Shown here piece after piece: positions 16,574 through 24,965 of a DNA stretch of 64,000 nucleotides. Both the position numbers and the translations under genes were made by a program. This stretch comes from Comamonadaceae bacterium UBA4962 (GTDB lineage Bacteria; Pseudomonadota; Gammaproteobacteria; Burkholderiales; Burkholderiaceae_C), in contig DHAE01000029.1 of NCBI GenBank assembly GCA_002397315.1, positions 207,053 through 271,052 of the forward strand, given 5' to 3'. Every line of letters starts with the position of its first letter. The first letter of the stretch is position 1. The notes below the pieces were generated by a model. The model searched no databases and had not been told where the DNA came from. It worked only from the letters and a program-made list of their open reading frames with translations.

Positions 16574-17304
16574 TGGGACGGATCGTCCTGGCCTACCACG
16601 GCTGCGACATCACGACCCGTGACGGGTTCGTCCGCGGCGAGGCCAGGCCGAGAATCTCCAGCAACCTCTACGACTGGCTGGGCGACGGGCTCTATTTTTT
16701 CGAAGGCGACTGGACCCGCGCGTTGAAGCTGGCGCGGTTCTCCCACGATCATCCCCACCTGCTGCTCACCCGCAAACCGATCGCGACCCCAGCCGTGGTC
16801 GGCGCGGTCCTGGAGGTCGACCGCTGGCTCGATCTGACGACGCAGGCGGGCATCGCGGATTTCACGCACGCCGCCCAGGCCGTGGTGAGCGGAAGCGCGG
16901 CGAGGGGGACGCCGCCGCCGGTCAACAAGGCCGCATTCGACGGTGACACGGATCTCCTGCACCGCGCATTCGACAAGGCCGCGTGCGACATGGTGCATGC
17001 GTTCCGCAAAATCCTGCACGAGCAGGCCCTTCGGGACCAGGACACCGCGGCCATCGTCGCCTCGGCGCCCTACCAGGCGGCCCGGGGTGCCTTCGAGCAG
17101 GGAGGCCTCGTCTCCGACGGCAGCTCCATTTGCGCGGACACCCACATCCAGATCGCCGTCCAGGACCTGTCTTGCATCAAGGGATGGTTTCTGGTGCCCG
17201 GCGACAGGCTGCTCGGTGACGGGGAACTGGCCGAGGCCAGGAAACACCTGGAAGACGCCGAGAAGCAGCGGACGGCGGCCAAACCCCGGCGCGCCGTGAA
17301 GTAG
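16573..17304 (+). CDS. Candidate toxin: ADP-ribosyltransferase-like (DUF3990-like) protein
   Basis: 243 residues. The N-terminus reads AYHGCD, then a spacer, then NLYDWLGDGLYFFEGD and RALKLARF. A Tyr/His-Gly turn followed by a G(L/I)YF strand and a helix is the layout of the NAD-binding face in small ADP-ribosyltransferase-like domains (DUF3990 and relatives). Residues about 110-180 are helical with AFDKAACDMVHAFRKILHEQ, and a later segment reads DTHIQIAVQDLSCIKGWF. The C-terminus is basic. Coupled to the small gene upstream. The enzymatic assignment is an inference from motif layout, and no catalytic residue has been verified. Confidence 0.55.
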   Translation: MGRIVLAYHGCDITTRDGFVRGEARPRISSNLYDWLGDGLYFFEGDWTRALKLARFSHDHPHLLLTRKPIATPAVVGAVLEVDRWLDLTTQAGIADFTHAAQAVVSGSAARGTPPPVNKAAFDGDTDLLHRAFDKAACDMVHAFRKILHEQALRDQDTAAIVASAPYQAARGAFEQGGLVSDGSSICADTHIQIAVQDLSCIKGWFLVPGDRLLGDGELAEARKHLEDAEKQRTAAKPRRAVK

Positions 17305-17306
17305 CA

Positions 17307-18575
17307 TCAATCGTCGAACAGCCGCCCCGTCTCGGGCACCCGGGCCGCCGCCTCGGCCTCTCGCGCCTCCTCTTCCGTCAACAGGTTGCCCACGCGCACG
17401 CCGAGCAGCCGCAGGCGCCTGTCCAGCGGCACGCGCTTGAGGCATTCGCCGGCCGCGCGCCGGATCGCGGCGGCGTCGCGCGTGTGGGCGGCAATCGTCT
17501 GGTCGCGCGTGGCGATCTTGAAGTCGTCGTAGCGCAGCTTGATGCCGATGGTCTTGCCCACGTAGCCCTTGCGGCGCAGGTCTTCGGCCACGCGTTCGCA
17601 CAGGTCGGTGAAGATGCGGCCGAGTTCCGCGCGGTCGCGCACGGCGTGCAGGTCGCGGTCGAAGGTGGTCTCGCGGCTCATGGAGACGGGCTCGCTCTCG
17701 GTCACCACGGCGCGGTCGTCGCGCCCCCAGGCGGCCTCGTGCAGCCAGGCGCCGTAGGCCTTGCCGAAGGTGCGCACCAGCCAGTCGCGCGGGCGCGCGG
17801 CGAGGTCGCCGATGGTGTGGATGCCGTACGACTGCAGCTTGGCGTCCGCCTTGGGGCCGATGCCGTTGATCTTGCGGCAGGCGAGCGGCCAGATCGCCGA
17901 TTCCAGGTCGCCCTCGTGCACGATCGAGATGCCGTTGGGTTTGTTGAACTCGCTCGCCATCTTGGCGATGAGCTTGTTGGGCGCCACGCCGAGCGAGCAG
18001 GTCAGGCCCGTGGCGTCGAAGATGCTCTTCTGGATGAGCCGCGCGAGCACCCGCCCGCCCTCGCGCTGGCCGCCGGGCACGTGGGTGAAGTCGATGTACA
18101 CCTCGTCCACGCCACGGTCTTCCATGACCGGCGCGATCGAGAGGATGATGTCCTTGAACTGCCGCGAGAAGCGCCGGTAGGACGCGAAATCCACGGGCAG
18201 CAGGATGGCCTGCGGGCACAGCCGCGAGGCTTTCATGAGCCCCATGGCCGAGCCCACGCCGAACTGCCGCGCCGGATAGGTGGCGGTGGTGATCACGCCG
18301 CGCCCCACGTAGTCGCGCAGCAGCGGAAACGCCTCCACGGGAATCTCGGATTCGCGGCCTGCATAGGCGCGCGCGAGCGCGTCGTCCTCGCTGCGCCGGC
18401 CGCCGCCGATCACCGCCGGCAGGCCCTTGAGTTGCGGGTAGCGCAGCAGTTCGACCGAGGCGTAGAACGCGTCCATGTCGAGGTGGGCGATGCGGCGCGG
18501 CAGCGACGGCTCCGTGGGCCGAGCCGGCGCCTGTGCGGGCGGCGGCGGGACGGGCGGATCGGTAGGGGCGCTCAC
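17307..18575 (-). CDS. dinB: DNA polymerase IV (Y-family, DinB)
   Basis: 422 residues if begun at the GTG at 18575; the frame is open to a TTG at 18653, and the Pro-rich N-terminus makes the exact start uncertain. The polymerase core starts RRIAHLDMDAFYASVE with the first metal-binding Asp residues. The second acidic motif is GVDEVYIDF. After these come CSLGVAPNKLIAKMASEFNKP, the helix-hairpin-helix region KINGIGPKADAKLQ, and the little-finger domain. Translesion synthesis at damaged templates. I did not see a clear LexA box upstream. The stop lies 2 bases from the end of the convergent toxin-like gene. Confidence 0.9.
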   Translation of the reverse strand: MSAPTDPPVPPPPAQAPARPTEPSLPRRIAHLDMDAFYASVELLRYPQLKGLPAVIGGGRRSEDDALARAYAGRESEIPVEAFPLLRDYVGRGVITTATYPARQFGVGSAMGLMKASRLCPQAILLPVDFASYRRFSRQFKDIILSIAPVMEDRGVDEVYIDFTHVPGGQREGGRVLARLIQKSIFDATGLTCSLGVAPNKLIAKMASEFNKPNGISIVHEGDLESAIWPLACRKINGIGPKADAKLQSYGIHTIGDLAARPRDWLVRTFGKAYGAWLHEAAWGRDDRAVVTESEPVSMSRETTFDRDLHAVRDRAELGRIFTDLCERVAEDLRRKGYVGKTIGIKLRYDDFKIATRDQTIAAHTRDAAAIRRAAGECLKRVPLDRRLRLLGVRVGNLLTEEEAREAEAAARVPETGRLFDD

Positions 18576-18685
18576 GCTCCGGATTGTGCCGCGTGGGCGG
18601 GCGCCGCGCTGGCCTCGCCAGGGAAGCCCCGCGGTGCCTGCGGAGCGCTCCAACGCCCGTCCGCAAGGCGTGCGGACGGAAACGC

Positions 18686-19297
18686 TCAGCGCACCGTGAT
18701 GACGTCCCGGTGCATCGGCGCGAGCAGCGCGAGCAGGCGGCTCTGCTGGGTGAAGGGTACGCCCTCGGCGTCCATCGCGGCCTGCAGCAGTTCCACGAGC
18801 GCATTGAAGTCGCTCTTGCGGATCTGCAGGTCGGCATGGGCGGCGCGCATGTCGGCGCCCTCGTAGACGCAGGGCCCACCGGTCAGCACGCAGATCTGGT
18901 CCGTGAGACTTTCCTTGAGCGCCTTCGGGTTGGTTTCCTTGAAGATCGGGCCGATGCGCGCATCGCGGAAAGCCGAATCGACGAGGCGGTCCATGATGCG
19001 CGCGATGCCCTCCTTGCGGCCGAGCGCGTCGTAGAGGCCCGCGGGAATGCCGCCGGCCGGCACACTGGCGGACACGCTCGGGGCGAGCGCCGCGCGCGCA
19101 GGCGCCGCAGAAGGCCCAGGTTGCGCTGGTTGCGCTGGTTGCGCACCAACGTGCGGGGCGGTGCCTGCCACCAGCATCGCCAGCGCGGCCAACACCCCCA
19201 TGGCCGCCGGGCGGAACCGGGCCGGCGCACCGCCGGCATGCTGCAGGCAGCAGGGACGCGTGCGCGGGACAAGGAAAGACAGGAAACGGTTGGGCAT
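18686..19297 (-). CDS. Exported group 1 truncated hemoglobin
   Basis: 203 residues from the ATG at 19297; a shorter start at 19201 would give 171. The N-terminal part has a hydrophobic segment MGVLAALAMLVAGTAPHVGAQ, so export is likely, followed by an Ala/Pro linker. From about residue 80 it matches the group 1 truncated globin fold (LYDALGRKEGIARIMDRLV, IGPIFKETN, LTGGPCVYEG, DMRAAHADLQI with the proximal His, LLALLAPMHRDVI). Small heme proteins of this group bind O2 or NO. The position as the last gene behind sigma/anti-sigma/DUF3034 suggests a stress role, which is inference. Confidence 0.8.
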   Translation of the reverse strand: MPNRFLSFLVPRTRPCCLQHAGGAPARFRPAAMGVLAALAMLVAGTAPHVGAQPAQPAQPGPSAAPARAALAPSVSASVPAGGIPAGLYDALGRKEGIARIMDRLVDSAFRDARIGPIFKETNPKALKESLTDQICVLTGGPCVYEGADMRAAHADLQIRKSDFNALVELLQAAMDAEGVPFTQQSRLLALLAPMHRDVITVR

Positions 19298-19325
19298 GGC
19301 GCTGAGCTCCGATGCGTCGGGGTCT

Positions 19326-20282
19326 TCAGTACGCCGCCTGCAGCGACACGTAGGCACCGCGCTGCCGGCGGTTGGCCGTCACGCCGGGCACGACGCGGCC
19401 CAGGTCCACGTAGGCGAGTGTCACGGACAGGTGCTTGCTGGGCGCCCAGACGAGGAACACGTCGCGCCAGTCGTCCTCGCGCAGCGCGTCGCCGAGGCCT
19501 GCCGCGCGGCCCAGGGCGCGCAGGTTGTCGGGCTTGAAGCGCCATTCCGCGCCGATCGCCAGGTCGCGCCGCAACAGGTAGGCGACCGAGAACTCCGGCT
19601 GCAGCGAGCGGCCCGATTTGCCGGGTGCATTCGCCCCGAAGCCCAGCAGGCCGTTCTGGTTGGCGTTGGTCGAGCGCAGGGTGGCATGCACGAGCAGGTT
19701 GCGGTCCAGCAGCAGCTTGGTGGCGCTGATGTAGACGTCGGTGCCTTCCGTGTCGGCCCCCAGGAACTGGACCACGCCGCCGGCTGACGCGGGATGCAGG
19801 CGCTTGTGCTCCACGCCGACGGCGATCTGCGGCATGGGCGAGTCGCTGTCGAGCACCGCATCGCCCAGCAGCCGCACCTTGGCGCCGATGATGTCCATCT
19901 TGAGGTGCAGATCGGGCTCCACGCCGAACGGTGCGACCGCGTTGAGCGCCGCGGCGGGCGCCGCGCCGAAATCCTGGCGCGCCACCGACAGCTCGACCCG
20001 GTCGTAGAGGCCGAGCGCGAGGCCGGAACTGGTGAGCCCGTAGTCCCGCGTGCGCAGGCGGGTGGCGAAGGCGCTCACGCCGATCTCGCCCTCGGTGGCG
20101 TTGGTGCCAATCACGGCCCAGGGCGTGAGCCCACCGCCTGCCGCGCCGGAGATGGAACTGACGCCGCCGGTGAGCGGTAGCTTGCCGGTGTCGGCGACCG
20201 TGGCGGCAGGCAGCGCCAGCGCGAGGCCGGCGAGCACGGGCACGTGGAATGCTCGCAGGGCGAGCCAGCGGCGAAACCTCAT
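19326..20282 (-). CDS. DUF3034 family protein, probable outer-membrane beta-barrel
   Basis: 318 residues from MRFRRWLALRAFHV. A good ribosome site (GGGAGG) lies 8 bases before the ATG. The signal peptide ends near ATVADTGKLP. The mature chain alternates short hydrophobic strands and polar turns, ends in ...QRGAYVSLQAAY (aromatic C-terminal residue, as in barrel proteins), and carries GVSSISGAAGGGLTPWAVIGT, which I associate with DUF3034. The function of the family is unknown. It lies between the anti-sigma gene and the exported globin on one strand, so is likely a member of the same operon. Confidence 0.75.
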   Translation of the reverse strand: MRFRRWLALRAFHVPVLAGLALALPAATVADTGKLPLTGGVSSISGAAGGGLTPWAVIGTNATEGEIGVSAFATRLRTRDYGLTSSGLALGLYDRVELSVARQDFGAAPAAALNAVAPFGVEPDLHLKMDIIGAKVRLLGDAVLDSDSPMPQIAVGVEHKRLHPASAGGVVQFLGADTEGTDVYISATKLLLDRNLLVHATLRSTNANQNGLLGFGANAPGKSGRSLQPEFSVAYLLRRDLAIGAEWRFKPDNLRALGRAAGLGDALREDDWRDVFLVWAPSKHLSVTLAYVDLGRVVPGVTANRRQRGAYVSLQAAY

Positions 20283-20410
20283 GGATGAACCCTCCCGGGC
20301 CAAAGTATGCCAGCGGGAGGGTCTTCGCGGCCTCTGGTTTTTCCCGGTTTCGACCGGTTCTGCTGCGCGGTGCGCGGCGGCCCACACCGGCTCTGAACGT
20401 GTTGACGTTC

Positions 20411-21220
20411 TCAGGTCATGCGCTCGATGAGTGCGCCCTGGAAGAGCACCGGCCCGGTCGGCCCGCGGTCGCCCGGCACGCCGCCGTGCGGCTCCAGGCT
20501 CACGGCCAGCGCCGGCACGCCCTGCACGGCGCTCTCGGGCGCCGGCAGCGTGAGCACCGCCTGGCTGCCGAGCACGCCGAGCGAGCGGGGACCGCCGCCC
20601 GGCGGCAGCGCCCAGAGCTGGAGCGATTTGTCGGCCGCCTCGCGGTAGTTGCCGACGCGCTGCAATACCAGCGCGTTCTTCGCCGCATCGAACGTGACCA
20701 GCAGCGAAGGATGCGCCTGCGGGTCCGACAGCACCGCCACGTAGCGCACCTGCGATGCGGCGGTTTCGAGTTCGCGCTGCAGCGCGGCGATGCGCGCGCC
20801 GCTGTCGGCCCGCACCCGCTCCTGCAGGCCCACGCCGACCACCACGGCCGCGAGCGTCGCCACGGCGCCGGCCAGTGCCGCGCCCCGCCAGAGCGCGAGG
20901 CTGCGCAGCCAGCCACCACCCGCGGGCGCTGCAGCCGTGTTGGGCGCTGTCTGCGCGCGGCGGGCCCGCTGCGCCTCGCGCGCCTGCTCGGCATCGACGA
21001 GGTTGCGGATGCGCACCCACACGGCCGGTGACGGCGCCTGCTCGGCCTGCAGTTCCGTGAGACCGGCCCAGCGGCCCTGCCAGACCAGCACGGCCGCGCG
21101 CACGGTGGCGTGTTCGCGGGCCAGGGTTTCGAGGCGGCGGCGCGCGCCGCCGCGCAGCGTTCCCAGCGCGTAGGCCGCGGCCAGGCGCTCCAGCAATTCG
21201 GGGTGGCGGTTCAGATCCAT
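20411..21220 (-). CDS. Anti-sigma factor, RskA family
   Basis: 269 residues. The cytoplasmic N-terminus has the anti-sigma domain (LAAAYALGTLRGGARRRLETL), then one membrane helix at about residues 112-130 (GAALAGAVATLAAVVVGVGL), then a periplasmic RskA domain with YVAVLSDPQAHPSLLVTFD, LQLWALPPGGGPRSLG and a C-terminal beta-sandwich. RskA proteins sequester an ECF sigma factor at the membrane until proteolysis releases it. The gene follows its sigma factor by 39 bases, the standard arrangement. No zinc-binding His/Cys motif is present, as expected for this class. Confidence 0.85.
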   Translation of the reverse strand: MDLNRHPELLERLAAAYALGTLRGGARRRLETLAREHATVRAAVLVWQGRWAGLTELQAEQAPSPAVWVRIRNLVDAEQAREAQRARRAQTAPNTAAAPAGGGWLRSLALWRGAALAGAVATLAAVVVGVGLQERVRADSGARIAALQRELETAASQVRYVAVLSDPQAHPSLLVTFDAAKNALVLQRVGNYREAADKSLQLWALPPGGGPRSLGVLGSQAVLTLPAPESAVQGVPALAVSLEPHGGVPGDRGPTGPVLFQGALIERMT

Positions 21221-21259
21221 GGCGGGCGTGCCTTCCTGTCCATATCGTTCGCGGGCGCG

Positions 21260-21838
21260 TCAGGCATAGCGCGCCATGCAATCGCGCAGCTTCTCGAGGC
21301 TGCGCCGGATCCACGTCTTCACGGTGCCCAGGGGCAACTGCAGCTGCTCGGCCAGCTCGCCGTGGCTCAGGTCGCGCAGGTAGGCCAGGCTCACCACCTC
21401 GCGCTGCCGGCTCTCCAGCCGGCCCAGGCACTGGTGGAGCGCCGTGGCCTCCTGGCTGGCCTCGGTGAGGTCGGCGGGCGTGGGGTCGGCATCACGCAGG
21501 GTCTGCGCCACCGTGTCGTCGAATTCCTGCGTGAGGTGCGCGCGGTCGGAGGTGCGGCGGCGCAGGTGGTCGAGCGCGCGGCTGCGCACGATCATGCCCA
21601 TCCACGCCAGGGGCGGGCTGAGCGTGGCGTGGTAGCCGGAGGCCGTGCGCCAGATGGCGAGGAATGCCTCCTGCAGCACGTCCTCGGCGGCCTCCCGCTG
21701 GCCGACGACGCGCAGCGCGACGCCGTACAGCCGCGATCCCGCGCGGTCGTAAAGCAGCTTCAGCGCGGCGTCGTCCTGCCGCGCGACGCGTTCGATGAGT
21801 TCCATCAGTTCCTGATCCGTGCAAGAAGGCGTGCCCAT
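21260..21838 (-). CDS. ECF-type RNA polymerase sigma factor (SigK/RskA-linked type)
   Basis: 192 residues. Region 2 reads LLYDRAGSRLYGVALRVV and AEDVLQEAFLAIWR, with YHATLSPPLAWMGMIVRSRALDHLRRR. Region 4 reads RQREVVSLAYLRDLSHGELAEQLQLPLGTVKTWIRRSLEKLRDCM with a clear helix-turn-helix. Regions 1.1 and 3 are missing, so it is a short ECF factor. The next gene is an RskA anti-sigma factor, so activation by an envelope signal is likely. Probable targets are its own operon and perhaps the divergent DUF3455 gene. Confidence 0.9.
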   Translation of the reverse strand: MGTPSCTDQELMELIERVARQDDAALKLLYDRAGSRLYGVALRVVGQREAAEDVLQEAFLAIWRTASGYHATLSPPLAWMGMIVRSRALDHLRRRTSDRAHLTQEFDDTVAQTLRDADPTPADLTEASQEATALHQCLGRLESRQREVVSLAYLRDLSHGELAEQLQLPLGTVKTWIRRSLEKLRDCMARYA

Positions 21839-22158
21839 CCGCCGATTGTGGGGGAAAGGCGGGGCATCCGGGCCGAATGCGCCGCCATGCCGGGGATACG
21901 CGCGCCGGGCCCGGCCGGATCCAAGTCCTCGCCCCCGCCCGGGTCATTCGGAAAAAATTTCGCCGGTTTGAATCCAGCCGGACGCGGCCTGCGTACAGGG
22001 GATGACCACTCCCGAAAAACACAGCACACAACAGCAAGGGAGTCCGCGCCACGGCGCGCGGGCGCGGCCGGTCCGGAGGGATCCGGCCGCACGGTGCAGG
22101 GTTTACCCGTGCGCTTTCCGATTCCCTTTTGCATCCACAACCACCAAGGAGTGTTCCC
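21839..22158. other. Intergenic region between ECF sigma gene and DUF3455 gene
   Basis: 320 bases without a gene. It contains one AT-rich island at 21951-21975 and, on the plus strand, AATCCA (21971-21976) 15 bases ahead of CGTACA, which loosely resembles an ECF -35/-10 pair. The rest is GC-rich. A strong ribosome site for the DUF3455 gene closes it. Confidence 0.4.
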
Positions 22159-22710
22159 ATGCGAGTCCATCTTCCCATCGCCATCGCAGCCACCCTGGGC
22201 CTCGCCGCCTGCAGCCACATGGGCAACGGCGCCCCCAAGGCACCCTTCTCGCAATCGTCGCTGCCCACCGCCGTGCAGGTGCCCGCCGGTCACACGGTGG
22301 CCATGGAAACCGTGGGCAAGGGCGAGATCACCTACGAATGCCGCGCCAAGAAGGACATGCCGAGCGATTACGAATGGGTGTTCGTCGGCCCGGACGCCAA
22401 GCTCTGGGACCGCAAGGGCGGCATGGTCGGCCGCTACTGGGGCCCGCCCGCCACCTGGGAGAGCAGCGACGGCTCGAAGGTGACCGCCACGCAGGTGGCC
22501 GTGGTGCCCGCGGGCAGCGGCAACATCCCGCTGCAGCTGGTCAAGGCGAATCCCGCCACCGGCATGGGCGCGATGCAGGGCGTGACGTACATCCAGCGCG
22601 TGGCCACCCAGGGCGGCGTGGCACCCGCCATGCCCTGCGCGGCCGCCAATGCGGGCCAGAAGCAGGTGGTGAAGTACCAGGCCGACTACATCTTCTGGCG
22701 CGCGGCCTGA
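22159..22710 (+). CDS. DUF3455 lipoprotein
   Basis: 183 residues. The ATG at 22159 has an ideal ribosome site, AAGGAG at 22146-22151. A lipoprotein signal (MRVHLPIAIAATLGLAAC) gives the mature N-terminal Cys18. The DUF3455 hallmarks are present: TYECRAK, EWVFVGPDAKLWD, GRYWGPPATWESSDGS, VTYIQRVATQGGVAP and YQADYIFWRAA. The family is found as secreted or surface proteins in bacteria and fungi with no firm function. It is divergent from the ECF sigma operon and ends in a strong bidirectional terminator. Confidence 0.82.
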   Translation: MRVHLPIAIAATLGLAACSHMGNGAPKAPFSQSSLPTAVQVPAGHTVAMETVGKGEITYECRAKKDMPSDYEWVFVGPDAKLWDRKGGMVGRYWGPPATWESSDGSKVTATQVAVVPAGSGNIPLQLVKANPATGMGAMQGVTYIQRVATQGGVAPAMPCAAANAGQKQVVKYQADYIFWRAA

Positions 22711-22750
22711 CGTCCGGCCGGTACGGCCCGGCACGTTCGGGCACGGCGAA

Positions 22751-22786
22751 AAAAAGCCCCGGGAGCATCCGCTCCCGGGGCTTTTT
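22751..22786. terminator. Bidirectional rho-independent terminator
   Basis: AAAAAGCCCCGGGAGC (22751-22766) and GCTCCCGGGGCTTTTT (22771-22786) form a perfect 16-pair stem with a four-base loop. The A-run and T-run make it work for both the DUF3455 gene and the convergent chemoreceptor gene. Confidence 0.93.
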
Positions 22787-22806
22787 GCTGGGCGCGCCGC
22801 GCGGGC

Positions 22807-24735
22807 TCAGGCCCCGGCGGGCAGCCGGAACATGGCGACGGTGTCCACCAGCTGCTGCGCCTGCGACTTCAGGCTGCTGGCCGCGGCGGCGCTCTCCTCC
22901 ACCAGCGCGGCGTTCTGCTGCGTGGCATTGTCCATCTGGCTCACGGCCTCGCCCACCTGGGCCACGCCCTCGCTCTGCTCGACCGTGGCCGAACTGATCT
23001 CGCCGACGATGCCGCTCACCTTGCGGATGGATTCCACGATCTCGCCCATGGTCGAGCCCGCCTGGTCCACCAGCGCGGTGCCGGTGGCCACCTGCGAGAC
23101 GCTGGCGGTGATGAGCTCCTTGATCTCCTTGGCGGCGCTGGCGCTGCGCTGCGCGAGGCTTCGCACCTCGCCTGCCACCACCGCGAAGCCCCGGCCCTGC
23201 TCGCCCGCACGGGCCGCCTCCACGGCCGCGTTCAGCGCCAGGATGTTCGTCTGGAACGCGATCCCGTCGATGACGCCGATGATGTCCCCGATGCGCGCCG
23301 AACTGCTGTGGATGCCGCGCATCGTCTCCACCACCTGCTGCACGACCACCCCGCCCTGCGTGGCGACGCCGGCCGCATCCCGCGCGAGCTGGTCGGCCTG
23401 GCGCGCGTTGTCGGCGTTCTGCCGCACCGTCGAGCCCAGCTCCTCCATCGAGGCGGCGGTCTCTTCGAGCGCACTCGCCTGGCTCTCGGTGCGCTGGCTC
23501 AGGTCCGCATTGCCCTGGGCGATCTGCACGCTGGCACTCGCCACGCTCTCGGCGTTGAGGCGGACGGTGCCCACCACCGTGCCGAGCCGGGCGGTCATGG
23601 CGGCGAGCGCATGCAGCAGCCGGGCCACTTCATCGCGGCCCCGGGGCTCGACGCGGGTCGTGAGATCGCCCTCGGCGACGGCCTCGGCCAGGCGCACGGC
23701 CTCGCCGATGGAGCGGGTCGTGGAGCGGGTGACCATCACCATGACCCACAGGCCCGCGGCCGCCAGCGCCGCCAGCACGGTGCACAGCAGGGCAAGACCG
23801 TTGCGCAGGTTCGTGATCTGCGTGTCCAGCGACTCCTGCAGCACGTCGAACGAGACCGCCACCAGCTCGAACTGCGTGTCGATGATGCGCGTCATGCGCG
23901 CCACCCAGTCGGCGGACGGCATGCGCAGCGTCTCGGCGCCCACGATGTTCTCGTCGGCCAGCTTGAAGCCTTCCTCGGCCGCCGCGAGCGCGGCGTCGCG
24001 CGCCTTCTCGACCGAGGCGGGCAGCTTGCCGCCGGCCGCCAGTTCCAGCGCCTTGCGCGCTTCGCCGTAATACTTGCGCACCCGGTCCGACAGGCCTTCG
24101 ATGCGCGCGCGCTCCTCCGGGGCCACCTCGCCGCGGGCCAGCACCAGCGCCCCCCGGGCCCGCATCTGCCCGAGCGATTCCGTCAACTGCGGCAATTGGC
24201 CGAGCACCGCCTTTTGCAGGTAGTGGGTGCGGATGTCGGTGTCCCGCGCCAGGCCCGAGCTGTTGGCCACGTCGTCGATCAGCCCCAGCTCGCGTTCGAT
24301 GAGCGCCACGTGCAGGCGGTTGCTGTCGGCACCGCGCACGCTCTTGCCCGACACGCTCGCAGCGAGCGTGCTCCAGTCGGCGCGGATGCGGTCGATGCGC
24401 TGGTCCAGGGCACCGTCGTCCAGGCCCTTCAGGGCTTCTTTGGCGCGTGAGAGGGCAGATTCCACCTCGGCCTGCTTGGCCTGCCGGGGCGCCGCGGCCG
24501 ACTCGGTGCCGCCCAGCAACGAGGCGGAAAGCCCCCGGTGCTGCTGCGTGAGCTGTACCAGCTTGAGCAGTTCCCGGGCGGGCGCCAGGCCGTGGCGTTC
24601 ACGCACTGCCGTGTCGATGTCGACAAGCGTCGAACGCACCAGCAGTACGGTCGGCAGCAGGAACATCACGAATGCGAGGCATCCGATCAGTACGAACTTG
24701 CGGGAGAACTTGAGGTTTCCGATCCAGGCGGTCAT
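22807..24735 (-). CDS. Methyl-accepting chemotaxis protein with NIT-like sensor
   Basis: 642 residues from MTAWIGNLKFSRKF; a longer frame to 24819 lacks a better start. Membrane helix 1 is at about residues 14-34. A large periplasmic region follows with LLKLVQLTQQHRGLSASLLGG and IRADWSTLAASVSG, the pattern of NIT (nitrate/nitrite-sensing-type) helical domains. Membrane helix 2 is about residues 312-335, then HAMP and the signalling domain with the hairpin tip IDGIAFQTNILALNAAVEA. It ends AMFRLPAGA and lacks a CheR-binding pentapeptide. The signalling domain is nearly identical to that of the second receptor at 29837-31675. Confidence 0.88.
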   Translation of the reverse strand: MTAWIGNLKFSRKFVLIGCLAFVMFLLPTVLLVRSTLVDIDTAVRERHGLAPARELLKLVQLTQQHRGLSASLLGGTESAAAPRQAKQAEVESALSRAKEALKGLDDGALDQRIDRIRADWSTLAASVSGKSVRGADSNRLHVALIERELGLIDDVANSSGLARDTDIRTHYLQKAVLGQLPQLTESLGQMRARGALVLARGEVAPEERARIEGLSDRVRKYYGEARKALELAAGGKLPASVEKARDAALAAAEEGFKLADENIVGAETLRMPSADWVARMTRIIDTQFELVAVSFDVLQESLDTQITNLRNGLALLCTVLAALAAAGLWVMVMVTRSTTRSIGEAVRLAEAVAEGDLTTRVEPRGRDEVARLLHALAAMTARLGTVVGTVRLNAESVASASVQIAQGNADLSQRTESQASALEETAASMEELGSTVRQNADNARQADQLARDAAGVATQGGVVVQQVVETMRGIHSSSARIGDIIGVIDGIAFQTNILALNAAVEAARAGEQGRGFAVVAGEVRSLAQRSASAAKEIKELITASVSQVATGTALVDQAGSTMGEIVESIRKVSGIVGEISSATVEQSEGVAQVGEAVSQMDNATQQNAALVEESAAAASSLKSQAQQLVDTVAMFRLPAGA

Positions 24736-24815
24736 GGTGGGTCGTTGTAGTCGTTGAAACACCACCCTCCGAGGCAGGAAAGTGCCAACAAACACCATGC
24801 ATGCCTCAGAAAAGT

Positions 24816-24841
24816 GCAAAAACGCTCCACAAGGGAGCGTT
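24816..24841 (-). terminator. Rho-independent terminator of the lactate dehydrogenase-like gene
   Basis: Minus-strand reading: AACGCTCC, loop CTTGT, GGAGCGTT, followed by a short T-run (complement of the A-run at 24818-24822). It lies 125 bases after the lldD-like stop and before the chemoreceptor start. Confidence 0.7.
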
Positions 24842-24965
24842 CATGCACCAAGTTTAAGCAGATCGTCCTTTTTTCGTTGTAGGTCGAGAAGCCTCCGTAA
24901 GAAACATCCGGTCATTCAAGATGCTTTTTGCAACAAACATACGCGACAGCAGAGCAGGCTTTGCA

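Noticed and set aside
18576..18653. TTG start for DNA polymerase IV giving 26 extra residues
   Set aside because: No ribosome site, Arg/Gly-rich tail absent from the conserved fold, and TTG is a rare start; the GTG at 18575 is more likely.
20344..20357. Small CCGGT-TTCG-ACCGG hairpin after the anti-sigma gene
   Set aside because: Only five pairs and no T-run on the minus strand, so I do not call it a terminator.
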